NCBI GenBank assembly: GCA_937958265.1
Contig: CALGNX010000019.1
Coordinates: 1 to 64,000, forward strand
Length of the DNA: 64,000 bases
Reading direction: 5' to 3'
Origin: an uncultured Algibacter sp.
Lineage (GTDB): Bacteria; Bacteroidota; Bacteroidia; Flavobacteriales; Flavobacteriaceae
The translations under genes and the position numbers were made by a program. The notes under the pieces are model-generated. The model ran no database searches. It was not told where the DNA came from and saw only the letters and a program-made list of their open reading frames with translations. Below are positions 1-8,801 of this stretch, piece by piece; the stretch's first letter is position 1; the number at the start of each line of letters is the position of its first letter.

Positions 1-668
1 AAAACAGTTCCTAGTGCTGGACACCAGTTCACTTCCGTTTCTGCTAAATACGTTAATCTATATTTTAATAAGATATCTTGTTGTGCTTCCGAAGAATAGT
101 TGCTCCATTCTTCCGAAGAAAACATAGTAATATCATCATCACACTCTGCGTTTATGTGCGCATTACCTTCCGAAGAAAACTTTGAAATTAACGTCTCTAT
201 AGATTCTGCTTGATTGGAATCGTTATTATACCAAGATTCAAAAAGCTGAATAAAAATCCATTGTGTCCATTTGTAGTATTCAGGACTACTCGTACGCACT
301 TCTCTACTCCAATCAAATGAAAACCCAATTTGATCTAATTGTCTACGGTAGGTTTTTATATTAGTTTCTGTCGTAATCGCTGGATGCTGTCCAGTTTGAA
401 TGGCGTATTGCTCTGCAGGTAAACCAAAACTATCATAGCCTTGAGGATGCAACACATTAAAACCTTTATGACGCTTATATCTTGCGTAAATATCACTAGC
501 AATATAGCCTAATGGATGGCCAACATGCAGACCTGCACCACTTGGGTAGGGAAACATATCCAAAACATAATATTTTGGTTTATCGCTTTTATTTTCTGCT
601 TTAAAGGTTTTGTTTTCTGCCCAATACTTTTGCCATTTGGCTTCTATCTCGTTAAAATTATATATCAT
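1..668 (-). CDS. leuS: Leucyl-tRNA synthetase, N-terminal part (runs off the window)
   Basis: Class I aminoacyl-tRNA synthetase that charges tRNA-Leu in the cytoplasm. Reading the minus strand from the ATG at 668 gives [16 protein letters not shown], then [20 protein letters not shown], which contains the class I HIGH-type signature (HVGH), then [20 protein letters not shown], and near the edge [20 protein letters not shown], all characteristic of bacterial LeuRS. About 222 codons are present; the editing domain, KMSKS loop and anticodon-binding domain lie outside the window. The frame is open across the whole fragment with no stop. A Ser-Ser-Glu-rich stretch around codons 163-198 is encoded by a short repeated TCTTCGGAA unit. 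Family assignment is secure; only the length is unknown. Confidence 0.95.
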   Translation of the reverse strand, partial: MIYNFNEIEAKWQKYWAENKTFKAENKSDKPKYYVLDMFPYPSGAGLHVGHPLGYIASDIYARYKRHKGFNVLHPQGYDSFGLPAEQYAIQTGQHPAITTETNIKTYRRQLDQIGFSFDWSREVRTSSPEYYKWTQWIFIQLFESWYNNDSNQAESIETLISKFSSEGNAHINAECDDDITMFSSEEWSNYSSEAQQDILLKYRLTYLAETEVNWCPALGTV

Positions 669-867
669 TTACCAGCTGTTTACGTCGTTTAGAGAGTAAG
701 ACGCCTGTAAAGACCTGTATAGATTACAGAATAAAATTAAACAGACCCCGTGCTTTGCTCGCCTTAACAAATTTAAACGCAAATTTACATTTTATAAACC
801 AACTTAAAAACCTTTTATATAATAGTTTATTATGCAACAAAACAGTGTATATTACATAAGATACAAT

Positions 868-875
868 TACTTTTG
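868..875 (+). promoter_or_regulatory. Candidate -7 promoter box (TACTTTTG)
   Basis: TACTTTTG fits the Bacteroidetes -7 consensus TAnnTTTG and ends 19 bases before the TTG start of the DMT transporter. No clear -33 TTTG/TTG box is seen at the usual distance, so this is supported by position and the -7 match only. Confidence 0.45.
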
Positions 876-894
876 ATGGTTTAAAACCAAACTA

Positions 895-1809
895 TTGAAT
901 TCAAATACTTACAAAGCTCATTTTGCCTTATTAAGCGCTAATATTATTTATGGTGTAAACTATATTATAGCCAAAGGGATTATGCCCGAAAAAATAAGCC
1001 CTAATGCTTTTGTTTTTATTCGCTTAGCATGCTGTTCTGTATTATTTTGGGCTATAAAGCTTATATTTATTAATGAAAAAGTAGATAGTAAAGACTTTTT
1101 AAGGTTAGCACTTTGTGGTTTACTTGGCGCAGCTGCCAATATGCTATTCTTTTTTCATGGTATTAATTTAACCTCGCCAGTTGATGCCTCTATAATTATG
1201 ACAGCAACCCCAGTAATTGTTCTTGTTTTTAGCCTTTTAATTTTAAAAGAAACTATTACTAAAAACAAATTAATTGGTATTGCTATTGCAGGAGTTGGTG
1301 CGCTATTCCTTATTTTATATGGAAACAAAGCATCTGGCACAAGCTCTTTTATTGGTAACCTTTTAGTATTTTTAAATGCCTCTTGCTACGGGCTTTACCT
1401 AGTTATAGCCAAAACATTAATGAAAAAATATAATGCCTTAACTGTAGTGAGTTGGATGTTTTTATTTGGCTTACTTTTTATTACGCCTTTTACTTTTAAC
1501 GACATTCGATTAACAAATTTTAAAGCATTTACAACCAACACCTATCTAGTTATTGGCTTTGTTGTTTTATTTACCACTTTTTTCGCCTATTTATTTAATA
1601 TCTACGCCCTTAAACACGTAACACCATCTGTAACAAGTAGCTATATTTATTTGCAACCTGTAATAAGTTTTATCATGGTTGGCTTGTATGCTTACATTCT
1701 ATTAGAAAATGAATATGCACAAGACATTAGTTTAGTGAAAATTTTAAGCTGTATCATGGTTATTATTGGTGTTTATATTATTAGTAAACCCCAAAATAAA
1801 CTCAGTTAA
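895..1809 (+). CDS. EamA/DMT-family drug-metabolite transporter
   Basis: A 304-residue integral inner-membrane protein with about ten hydrophobic segments arranged as two EamA repeats (roughly residues 5-140 and 150-295), the usual DMT layout and length. Members export amino acids, metabolites or drugs; the substrate cannot be read from the sequence. The start is TTG at 895: an in-frame TGA at 874 excludes any upstream start and the first internal ATG would remove the first transmembrane segment. It stands alone between the divergent leuS and ftsX, 86 bases upstream of ftsX, and may share transcription with it. Confidence 0.85.
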   Translation: MNSNTYKAHFALLSANIIYGVNYIIAKGIMPEKISPNAFVFIRLACCSVLFWAIKLIFINEKVDSKDFLRLALCGLLGAAANMLFFFHGINLTSPVDASIIMTATPVIVLVFSLLILKETITKNKLIGIAIAGVGALFLILYGNKASGTSSFIGNLLVFLNASCYGLYLVIAKTLMKKYNALTVVSWMFLFGLLFITPFTFNDIRLTNFKAFTTNTYLVIGFVVLFTTFFAYLFNIYALKHVTPSVTSSYIYLQPVISFIMVGLYAYILLENEYAQDISLVKILSCIMVIIGVYIISKPQNKLS

Positions 1810-1895
1810 AACCCTACAATTTTAATATGTTTAAATTAATTTAAATACTAATTGCATATACTTTACTATTTTTAACCCATAATAGCTACAACCCC

Positions 1896-2774
1896 ATGAG
1901 TTCCTCTTTTGAAAAACATCAAAAACGCAAACTTATTTCTTCGTACTTTTCTGTAGTATTAAGTATTGCTTTAGTCTTATTTTTATTAGGGTTACTAGGC
2001 ATGCTTATCCTTAATGCTAAAAAAGTTTCAGATCACTTTAAAGAACAAGTTGTTGTAACTGTTTATTTAAAGGATAGCGCTAAAGAAGTTGAAATAAAGC
2101 AACTAGAGAAAAGTTTAGCTATGGCAGATTACGTAAAATCGACACAATACATTTCCAAAGAAGAAGCTGCAGAATTTATGAAAGCTGAAAACGGGGAAGA
2201 TTTTATGGATTTTGTTGGCTACAACCCACTTCAAAACTCAATTGATATTTATTTAAAGGCCGATTTTGTAACCTCTACACATCTCAGAAAAATTTCTGAA
2301 GAGGCTACTAGCAAAAACTTTGTAGAAGAGGTTACTTATGATAACGACCTTGTAAATTTAATGAACGATAACGTTAAAAAGATTAGCCTTTGGGTGCTTA
2401 TTATAAGTGCAATTTTTACTTTAATTGCCGTATTACTAATTAATAGCTCCATACGATTAGCTGTTTACTCTAAACGATTCACCATAAAAACAATGCAAAT
2501 GGTTGGTGCTACCAAACGTTTTATTCGCAGGCCATTTGTTTGGAAAAGTGTTCGTTTAGGCATGATAGGTGCTTTTTTAGCACTTGTAGGAATGGCAATT
2601 GTGCTTTTCTACCTAAACAAAAATTTTACAGAGCTAAAATTATTAAGTAATCCTATCTTAATTGCAGGGTTATTTGTATTTATTTTTGCTTTAGGCATTA
2701 TTATTACATGGATAAGCACATATTTTGCAACTCAACGATTCTTAAATTTAAAAACAGACGATTTATATTATTGA
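1896..2774 (+). CDS. ftsX: Cell division protein FtsX (ABC-transporter-like permease)
   Basis: FtsX works with the ATPase FtsE at the division septum to control peptidoglycan hydrolases. The 292-residue protein has a short basic cytoplasmic N-terminus, a first membrane segment (about 20-42), a periplasmic region (about 50-165, including DHFKEQVVVTVYLKDSAKEV and a YISKEEA stretch typical of FtsX extracellular domains), then three more membrane segments (about 170-190, 222-245, 258-282). The cytosolic loop TIKTMQMVGATKRFIRRPF holds the conserved MxxxGAT motif of the FtsX/MacB fold. ftsE is not adjacent, as is usual in Bacteroidetes. The next genes (DUF3098, uppP, truB) follow on the same strand and probably form a housekeeping cluster. 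Confidence 0.93.
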   Translation: MSSSFEKHQKRKLISSYFSVVLSIALVLFLLGLLGMLILNAKKVSDHFKEQVVVTVYLKDSAKEVEIKQLEKSLAMADYVKSTQYISKEEAAEFMKAENGEDFMDFVGYNPLQNSIDIYLKADFVTSTHLRKISEEATSKNFVEEVTYDNDLVNLMNDNVKKISLWVLIISAIFTLIAVLLINSSIRLAVYSKRFTIKTMQMVGATKRFIRRPFVWKSVRLGMIGAFLALVGMAIVLFYLNKNFTELKLLSNPILIAGLFVFIFALGIIITWISTYFATQRFLNLKTDDLYY

Positions 2775-2894
2775 AAAATAACTTTGAGCTTTAAAACTCA
2801 ACCTCAAGAAAATATAAATTAGAATTTAGTAAACACCCCTTAATTATTAAATAATTATTTTACTTTGCACTTACTACGCTAAAACATTTAAACT

Positions 2895-3149
2895 ATGGGA
2901 GAACAAAAACGAAAAGAAGAAGCAAAAACAATGTTTGTATTTGGCAACAAAAATTATAAATTTATGTTTATAGGCTTAGCTATTATAGCAATTGGTTTTA
3001 TCTTAATGTCTGGTGGTGGCAGCGACGACCCTAATGTTTTTAATCCTGAAATTTTCCATTGGCGACGTATACGTTTAGCCCCTACTATGGTGCTTATAGG
3101 ATTTGGTATTCAGATTTATGCTATTTTACTAAACCCAAACAAACAATAA
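2895..3149 (+). CDS. DUF3098 small membrane protein
   Basis: An 84-residue protein matching DUF3098 in length and pattern: charged N-terminus (MGEQKRKEEAKTMFVFGNKN), membrane segment around 24-40, a loop with GGGSDDPNVFNPEIFHWRRI, and a second membrane segment near 62-78 ending in NPNKQ. Function is unknown. Its invariable position between ftsX and uppP in flavobacteria (known synteny) suggests a role in envelope or division, which is inference. The upstream region contains TACTTTGC, close to but not exactly the TAnnTTTG promoter box. Confidence 0.85.
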   Translation: MGEQKRKEEAKTMFVFGNKNYKFMFIGLAIIAIGFILMSGGGSDDPNVFNPEIFHWRRIRLAPTMVLIGFGIQIYAILLNPNKQ

Positions 3150-3194
3150 TTAAAAATTCAAACTTGGTTTTATTTTTAAACTAAGCAATTTTAA

Positions 3195-3202
3195 TACTTT
3201 TG
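3195..3202 (+). promoter_or_regulatory. Candidate -7 promoter box immediately before uppP
   Basis: TACTTTTG, an exact match to TAnnTTTG, ends five bases before the uppP ATG at 3207. If used, transcription would begin at or within a few bases of the start codon, giving a leaderless or nearly leaderless mRNA. The nearest TTG (3164-3166) is 28 bases upstream, too far for a standard -33 box, so confidence is moderate. Confidence 0.4.
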
Positions 3203-3206
3203 CATT

Positions 3207-4001
3207 ATGGAAATTATTGATGCCATTATTTTAGGTATAATTCAGGGACTTACAGAATTTCTCCCGGTCTCATCTAGTGGACATTTAGAGTTAGGAAAAG
3301 CCATACTTGGAGATAATTCTATACCCGAAGAAAGCTTACTATTTACCGTTGTACTCCATTTTGCAACAGCTTTAAGTACTATTGTTGTTTTTAGAAAAGA
3401 TATTTTAATGCTTATTAAAGGTGCTCTTAAATTTACTTGGAATGAAGATTTACAATTCATTACCAAAATTGCATTATCTATGACACCTGCAGTTATTGTG
3501 GGATTATTTTTCGAAAAACAATTAGAAGCCCTTTTTGGAGGCAATATTTTACTAGTAGGCTTTATGCTTATTATAACAGCCTTCCTTTTATTTATGGCAG
3601 ATAAGGCTAAAGACACCACCAAAAAAGTATCTTTTAAAAACGCCTTTATTATTGGTGTTTCTCAAGCTATTGCTATGCTTCCAGGTATTTCACGTTCCGG
3701 CGCTACCATTTCAACATCGGTACTACTAGGTAATGATAAAACGAAAGCAGCACGCTTTTCGTTTTTAATGGTTGTACCCTTAATTTTTGGTAAAATTGCT
3801 AAAGATATTATAAGCGGAGATTTAAATTATAATACAGGAAATTTCAAGGCCTTATCCATTGGCTTTGTTGCCGCTTTTATTGCGGGTTTATTTGCATGTA
3901 CGTGGATGATTGCTTTAGTTAAAAAAAGTAAACTTCGTTATTTTGCTATTTACTGCCTTATTGTTGGTACTATTGCCATCACCTTCTCATTACTTAATTA
4001 G
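3207..4001 (+). CDS. uppP: Undecaprenyl-diphosphatase UppP (BacA family)
   Basis: Recycles undecaprenyl diphosphate to the monophosphate carrier used for peptidoglycan and other surface polymers; loss of activity sensitises cells to bacitracin in other bacteria. The 264-residue polytopic protein carries both family signatures: GLTEFLPVSSSGHLEL near residues 14-29 (conserved Glu and Ser/His) and the PGISRSGAT motif near 154-162. Length is typical. The stop codon at 3999-4001 is followed after one base by the truB ATG, so the two are probably translated from one message. Confidence 0.95.
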   Translation: MEIIDAIILGIIQGLTEFLPVSSSGHLELGKAILGDNSIPEESLLFTVVLHFATALSTIVVFRKDILMLIKGALKFTWNEDLQFITKIALSMTPAVIVGLFFEKQLEALFGGNILLVGFMLIITAFLLFMADKAKDTTKKVSFKNAFIIGVSQAIAMLPGISRSGATISTSVLLGNDKTKAARFSFLMVVPLIFGKIAKDIISGDLNYNTGNFKALSIGFVAAFIAGLFACTWMIALVKKSKLRYFAIYCLIVGTIAITFSLLN

Positions 4002-4002
4002 A

Positions 4003-4707
4003 ATGAAAACACTTGAAGATTATCTTACCGGACAGGTTTTATTAATTGACAAACCGCTAAACTGGACATCCTTTCAAGTGGTTAACAAACTGCGTTGGGA
4101 AATTAGACAGGCGTTTAATATTAAAAAAATAAAAGTTGGCCATGCTGGCACTTTAGATCCCCTAGCTACGGGATTATTAGTTATTTGCACAGGTAAAATG
4201 ACCAAGCAAATTGACACATTTCAAGGTCAGATTAAAGAATACACAGGTACTTTCGTGTTAGGAAGCACAACACCTTCTTACGATTTGGAAACTGAAATTA
4301 ACGAAACTTTTGAAACGGAACACATCACCACCAATTTAATTCACGATGCTACAGCACAATTTATAGGTGATATTCAACAATTTCCACCCGTATTTTCTGC
4401 TTTAAAAAAAGACGGCAAGCGTTTGTATGAATTTGCTAGAGCCGGAGAGCATGTTGATATTCCAGCAAGAACTGTTAACATATCTGTATTTGAAATCACA
4501 AAAATTGATGGCTTACATATCGATTTTAGAGTAGTATGTAGTAAGGGTACTTACATTAGATCTTTAGCGAACGATTTTGGTCGAGCATTACAATCTGGCG
4601 CACATCTTTCAGCCTTACGCCGTACAAAAATTGGTGATTTTAACGTTTCAAAAGCTACCTCTGTCGAAAATTTTATAGCAGATTTAAAGAACCCAAAACA
4701 GCTTTAA
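4003..4707 (+). CDS. truB: tRNA pseudouridine(55) synthase TruB
   Basis: Converts U55 of the tRNA T-loop to pseudouridine. The 234-residue protein has the TruB signature KVGHAGTLDPLATGLL with the catalytic Asp at residue 52, the GxxxxYTGTFVLGSTT-like segment, and KGTYIRSLANDFG in the second half. An open frame continues upstream to 3943 inside uppP, but that extension overlaps uppP and encodes nothing TruB-like, while ATG at 4003 gives MKTLEDYLTGQVLLIDKPL, the normal family N-terminus. The C-terminal PUA domain of longer homologues is absent, as is common in Bacteroidetes. Confidence 0.95.
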   Translation: MKTLEDYLTGQVLLIDKPLNWTSFQVVNKLRWEIRQAFNIKKIKVGHAGTLDPLATGLLVICTGKMTKQIDTFQGQIKEYTGTFVLGSTTPSYDLETEINETFETEHITTNLIHDATAQFIGDIQQFPPVFSALKKDGKRLYEFARAGEHVDIPARTVNISVFEITKIDGLHIDFRVVCSKGTYIRSLANDFGRALQSGAHLSALRRTKIGDFNVSKATSVENFIADLKNPKQL

Positions 4708-4791
4708 TTCTACAATTTTTTTTCTCATTTAAGAATTTTTAAATATACTTTTTTGTATCTTTAATTCTAACACCGTGTACAACATAGCGTA

Positions 4792-5505
4792 TTGAATATA
4801 AATAACAAACATAAAGCTTTAATTATTACCCTTTTAATTAGTGGAGCTGTTGTACTATCTGTTTTCAATTTAAGCCTTAAGCAACATGATAAATTTGCCA
4901 CTGAAAGTTATTATGAGTTAGAACCAGAAAAGGAGCTCACAGCGCAGCAGCAAAAAATACTTGAAACACTGCAACGGTTAAACAACACAAAACCGGAAAC
5001 TAATGCAGCTTTTAACGAAAACATAAAAGCAAAACAATTTGCTCAGGCCTACAAAACTATTGCACCACCTAAGGATTACATACCAAAACAATTAAATACC
5101 ACTGAAAACAAATTAGAAACAAAAAAAGTCTATGAGGTGCCCGAAAACTCTAAACTAAACGCAGCGGCCATAGCAAATTACAGCAAGGTAAACGATATAC
5201 TTAAACAACAACAATCTGAAGGAAATAACTCTAAAAGTTCCATAAGTTTTTCATTAAAAAATAGAGAAAAAGTACATATCCCTATTCCTATTTATTTATG
5301 TGAAAAGGGTGGTAAAATAGTAATAAATATTACTGTAAATGCAAAAGGGAACGTTAAAGATGCATATGCAAATACAACGTCCACCTCGCAAAATAAATGC
5401 TTAATTGATCATGCTCTAGACTATGCTAAACAATCTCGTTTTAGCCCCGACACCTTAAAAGACAGCCAAATTGGCTCTATTACGTTTTATTTTATAGGAA
5501 AATAA
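4792..5505 (+). CDS. TonB-family-like protein with one N-terminal membrane anchor
   Basis: A 237-residue protein with a single hydrophobic segment at about 9-26, a hydrophilic, Lys/Glu/Gln-rich linker (30-150), and a C-terminal region (about 155-237) resembling the TonB C-terminal fold: GGKIVINITVNAKGNVKDAY followed by DHALDYAKQSRFSPDTLKD and GSITFYF. This layout fits an energy-transducer or TonB-like partner protein. A proline-rich spacer is missing, so a true TonB role is uncertain; it could be a periplasmic adaptor. Start is TTG at 4792. It ends 38 bases from the convergent thioredoxin-like gene. Confidence 0.65.
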   Translation: MNINNKHKALIITLLISGAVVLSVFNLSLKQHDKFATESYYELEPEKELTAQQQKILETLQRLNNTKPETNAAFNENIKAKQFAQAYKTIAPPKDYIPKQLNTTENKLETKKVYEVPENSKLNAAAIANYSKVNDILKQQQSEGNNSKSSISFSLKNREKVHIPIPIYLCEKGGKIVINITVNAKGNVKDAYANTTSTSQNKCLIDHALDYAKQSRFSPDTLKDSQIGSITFYFIGK

Positions 5506-5543
5506 CTTTTTTTTTTAAAACCAATAATACACTGCTTTTATTA

Positions 5544-6137
5544 CTAGCTAAGCATTTTAACAATATCGCTAATTATATTTTGGCCTTTATCCTTGTTATA
5601 CCATTGTTGTAAATCTTCTTTAAATTCTGGCGTTAATTTACCATGTTTTGCTTTATAATCATTAACAAGCTGGGTTGCCATTGTAGGTCTTGGCCCATAA
5701 GTATTTAAAACCGCTCCTGTTTCGTTATCAACCATAATAACCTTAGCAATAGCACGACCGCCGTTAGTTAAAAATTGATCCATAAGTTGTAAGTTTTCAT
5801 CACGAAGTACAACTTTAATTTCAATATTAGAGTTCAATTCAGCAATTTTATTTAGTACCGGCATAACATGCGCCGCATCTCCACACCAACTTTCAGTAAT
5901 AATAAGCCAAGTCATATGCTTACTAATCGCTGCTATCTTTTGCTGGGATGCTTCTGTAACTTTAATAGTTTTATCCCAACGCTTCATACGCTTATCATTA
6001 AGCACCGTATAATTAGCTAAGTCTGCATTTTTTTCCAATCCTGTATTAGAATTTTCGTTTACTAAGTTTTTTATTAAACTTCTATAATCCTGATAAGAGA
6101 TACCACCTTCAATACTTTGTTTTATAATTAAATCCAT
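5544..6137 (-). CDS. Thioredoxin-fold protein with a single-cysteine WCGDA motif
   Basis: A 197-residue soluble protein of the thioredoxin family common in Bacteroidetes. The segment WLIITESWCGDAAHVMPVLN occupies the position of the redox loop, but the usual CxxC is reduced to CGDA, so the resolving cysteine is missing. A cis-Pro region may lie near GPRPTMATQL. There is no signal peptide, so it is predicted to be cytoplasmic. With one active-site cysteine it is more likely a monothiol/peroxiredoxin-like or regulatory protein than a dithiol reductase; that is inference. It is divergent from tag across a 134-base gap. Confidence 0.8.
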   Translation of the reverse strand: MDLIIKQSIEGGISYQDYRSLIKNLVNENSNTGLEKNADLANYTVLNDKRMKRWDKTIKVTEASQQKIAAISKHMTWLIITESWCGDAAHVMPVLNKIAELNSNIEIKVVLRDENLQLMDQFLTNGGRAIAKVIMVDNETGAVLNTYGPRPTMATQLVNDYKAKHGKLTPEFKEDLQQWYNKDKGQNIISDIVKMLS

Positions 6138-6271
6138 AATAGTTGTTTTAAAAAAAATTCACTTCCTTAAAAATAACACTTTTAAGGTTTTTATTGCGAT
6201 AATATTTGTCTTACTTTTACTTTAAACCTTACAACCCACAAGTTAGCCTTACTAAAAAAAGAAACTAAAAA

Positions 6272-6835
6272 ATGACAAAAAAAAGATGTCGTTGGTGCGA
6301 AGGCGACCCTTTATACGAAGCTTACCACGATAACGAATGGGGCATTCCTGTTTATGATGATGCTACATTGTTTGAATTTTTAATTTTAGAAACCTTTCAA
6401 GCTGGTTTAAGTTGGATTACTATATTACGAAAACGAGAAAATTTCAGGACAGCTTTTGATAATTTCGATTACAAAAAAATAGTAAATTATAAACAAAATA
6501 AAATTGACGTTTTACTACAAGATGCCGGTATTATTAGAAATAAACTGAAAGTAAATGCTACGGTTAGTAACGCAAAAGCTTTCATGAACATTCAAAAAGA
6601 ATTCGGGAGTTTCAGCGCATATATCTGGGGTTTTGTAAACGAAAAACCTATTAAAAACAGCGTTGTAAATTATAAAAATGCTCCGGCAAATACAACATTA
6701 AGCGACACACTAAGTAAAGATTTAAAAAAGCGTGGTTTTAAATTTGTGGGTTCTACTGTAGTTTATGCGTACATGCAGGCAACAGGCATGGTAAACGATC
6801 ATGAAATAAATTGTTTTAGATATGAAGAAGTTTAA
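6272..6835 (+). CDS. tag: DNA-3-methyladenine glycosylase I
   Basis: Removes 3-methyladenine from alkylated DNA (base excision repair). The 187-residue protein opens with the diagnostic segment RCRWCEGDPLYEAYHDNEWG, where the Cys and His residues contribute to the Tag zinc site, followed by FEFLILETFQAGLSWITILR, the helix-hairpin-helix core. The C-terminal half has FKFVGSTVVYAYMQATGMVN and DHEINCFRY, giving the remaining zinc ligands. Length is normal. The stop overlaps the next gene by 14 bases, so tag and the following exported protein are likely translationally coupled. Confidence 0.95.
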   Translation: MTKKRCRWCEGDPLYEAYHDNEWGIPVYDDATLFEFLILETFQAGLSWITILRKRENFRTAFDNFDYKKIVNYKQNKIDVLLQDAGIIRNKLKVNATVSNAKAFMNIQKEFGSFSAYIWGFVNEKPIKNSVVNYKNAPANTTLSDTLSKDLKKRGFKFVGSTVVYAYMQATGMVNDHEINCFRYEEV

Positions 6836-7400
6836 TTTTTTCTTTTTTTTAATGTGTTTTACAATTTGTTTTTCCCAAAATAAAAATGAAAAAGAAACAC
6901 GTATTAGTATAGATGAATTTCCGGAAACGGCTAAAAATTATTTTAACATTACAACTAATACCTTAAAACATTTAAAGTTTTACAAGGAAACAGATAACAA
7001 AAAACAAAGTTTTGAAGTTAAGTTTAAAGTCAACAAACTGCATTATAGCATGGAATTCGACACCCTTGGAAAATTGGAAGACATTGAAATTCTTATTAAA
7101 GAAAAACACATTACAGATGCAGTTAGTAATACTATTAAATCTTATTTCAATTTAAACTTTGAGAAAACAAAAATTATAAAAATTCAAAGGCAGTATATAA
7201 ACTCCACTAAAAAAAGTGACAAATATTTTATACAGCATATTATTAATAATCCATTTAATAAACACACACACTTTGAAATTATTGCTGAAATAAAGACTAA
7301 AAAGAAACATGAGTTAAGAGAATTTACTTTTAATAGAAATGGTACATTTAAAAAATTTAGATTAGTAACCTCTTCCTCTTACGACCATGCATTGTATTAA
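6822..7400 (+). CDS. Exported PepSY-like protein of unknown function
   Basis: A 192-residue protein with a clear signal peptide (MKKFNFFFFLMCFTICFSQ). The mature part resembles PepSY-like (DUF2874-type) domains: FPETAKNYF at the start, then FEVKFKVNKLHYSMEFDTLG, where a beta-hairpin ends in a conserved G-K-L. A second, weaker repeat may start at KYFIQHIINN and ends FTFNRNGTFKKFRLV. Such proteins are periplasmic and may bind or inhibit other proteins; no catalytic residues are apparent. It overlaps tag by 14 bases and the DUF2490 gene by 14 bases, so the three form a tight unit. Family call is from pattern recognition only. Confidence 0.6.
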   Translation: MKKFNFFFFLMCFTICFSQNKNEKETRISIDEFPETAKNYFNITTNTLKHLKFYKETDNKKQSFEVKFKVNKLHYSMEFDTLGKLEDIEILIKEKHITDAVSNTIKSYFNLNFEKTKIIKIQRQYINSTKKSDKYFIQHIINNPFNKHTHFEIIAEIKTKKKHELREFTFNRNGTFKKFRLVTSSSYDHALY

Positions 7401-8070
7401 AAAACTACTTACCACTATATTATGGTTTATACCTTTAATGGCAATTACACAGGAAAAACTAAATACCCTTGGTGAATCTGCCTACGCAATAAACCATAAC
7501 GTATCGAAAAAATACAGTATTAATTTAGCCTTTAGAAGCCGCTACTTTTTATACCGCAATGCCACCGTACAATACCAACAACAACAAGTAGACCTGTATC
7601 ATTTTTCAACTTTTAACCTAGATTATAGCCATAAGCTAAGTTTAGGTGTTTATTATAGGAATAGAGATTGGTACAATAGTGGCAGCAATGAATTGCGTAT
7701 TACACAGCAATTTAATTACACAAAACAATTTTTAGGCGTGCGCTACGGACATAGGTTAAGAGCTGAACAGCGCATTTTAGAAACCAGAACTATTTTTAGA
7801 CAACGTTATAGGTTTGCTGTAGATTTTCCTTTAAATGGTGAAAAGCTAGATATTGGCGAAGCTTACTTTATGGCGAATACAGAAAATTTACTAAGCTTAA
7901 GTAAGCTTAACAAACCCGAAGCCGACCTTAGATTTTCAGCACACATAGGGTGGCAAATAACACAAAACTTAAAACTACAAACAGGATTAGAACACCGTTT
8001 AGAAGCTTTTAACATAAAAGCAAAACATAATGTATTCCTAATGACTTCTGCTACTTTTAAAATAAAATGA
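7387..8070 (+). CDS. DUF2490 outer-membrane beta-barrel-like protein
   Basis: A 227-residue exported protein (signal MHCIKKLLTTILWFIPLMAI) with alternating aromatic/polar strands such as YSINLAFRSRYFLYRNATVQ, FNLDYSHKLSLGVYYRNRDW and HRLRAEQRILETRTIFRQRY. The arginine-rich RLRAEQR...RQRYR segment and the short barrel are typical of DUF2490. The C-terminal strand ends in a hydrophobic VFLMTSATFKIK, consistent with insertion in the outer membrane. Function is not known. It is last in the tag-PepSY-DUF2490 unit and faces a convergent lipoprotein gene. Confidence 0.7.
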   Translation: MHCIKKLLTTILWFIPLMAITQEKLNTLGESAYAINHNVSKKYSINLAFRSRYFLYRNATVQYQQQQVDLYHFSTFNLDYSHKLSLGVYYRNRDWYNSGSNELRITQQFNYTKQFLGVRYGHRLRAEQRILETRTIFRQRYRFAVDFPLNGEKLDIGEAYFMANTENLLSLSKLNKPEADLRFSAHIGWQITQNLKLQTGLEHRLEAFNIKAKHNVFLMTSATFKIK

Positions 8071-8093
8071 TATAATACATCACACCAAAACAC

Positions 8094-8114
8094 ATGTTTG
8101 TAAAACGCAAACAT
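8094..8114. terminator. Short hairpin between convergent genes
   Basis: ATGTTTG (8094-8100) and CAAACAT (8108-8114) form a 7-bp stem in the 58-base gap between two convergent genes. There is no strong T-tract on either side, so it is only a weak candidate for a bidirectional terminator. Confidence 0.35.
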
Positions 8115-8128
8115 ATTAAGGGTATTCT

Positions 8129-8722
8129 CTATTCAAAATTTATTTCCTGTGTTTCTTTTTGTAACTCAATCCCCGATTCCAAAATAATTTTAACGGTAAA
8201 TATTGAAACATCTGGTATGTTATCAGATGTAGTCATATCAATTTGAAACGCATCGTGCCAATCTGCAATAGTATCGAAAAATGCGCTAATACTTATCTTT
8301 TCGTTATCATAACCATAGGTGCTAAAATTATCTGTAACATTAATTACTTCTAGAGTTTCTATATTAGTTACTGTAATTTCTATAGATTTTATAGGTTCTG
8401 CATTTATATATTCATCAGGCACACAACTACACGCATAAGCTGCTGCAAATCCAAAACCATGTAAATTTAAATTTGTGTGTAATTGTAACTGTGCTATTTG
8501 ATTAAGCTCAGACAAAACAGCGACTGATAAACCAAAGTTACTTTTATTAACCGTACTAGACAGCTCTTCGTTTTTAAAACCAGATGTATCCCAAGCTTTC
8601 AGCTCTAATTCCGTATAAGTTCTTACAAAAGTTTTCGCATTATCACAATTACAAGAATCACAAGAGCTCGCAAGAATTTGAATAAAATAAATAAATATAA
8701 TTACAAATAGTTTTTTGCTCAT
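8129..8722 (-). CDS. Putative lipoprotein, uncharacterised (DUF5034-like)
   Basis: A 197-residue protein with a lipoprotein signal: MSKKLFVIIFIYFIQILASS followed by Cys at residue 21, then the Cys-rich start CDSCNCDNA. A second Cys pair occurs in ACSCVPDEY. The rest is predicted mostly beta (KSIEITVTNIETLEVINVTD, VSIFTVKIILESGIEL). It resembles small flavobacterial lipoproteins filed under DUF5034; I recall that family only loosely, so treat the name as tentative. It sits between a convergent DUF2490 gene and aat, with its own likely promoter; function is unknown. Confidence 0.65.
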   Translation of the reverse strand: MSKKLFVIIFIYFIQILASSCDSCNCDNAKTFVRTYTELELKAWDTSGFKNEELSSTVNKSNFGLSVAVLSELNQIAQLQLHTNLNLHGFGFAAAYACSCVPDEYINAEPIKSIEITVTNIETLEVINVTDNFSTYGYDNEKISISAFFDTIADWHDAFQIDMTTSDNIPDVSIFTVKIILESGIELQKETQEINFE

Positions 8723-8801
8723 GGAAACAATACATTTTTCTTAAAGATACCTATTTTACACCAAGTAGATTAAATTAAAAAATATAGTCTACCTATTTTA
8801 T

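Noticed and set aside
1-200. Three copies of a short TCTTCGGAA-type repeat
   Set aside because: They are in frame within leuS and encode Ser-Ser-Glu; a coding feature and not an independent repeat.
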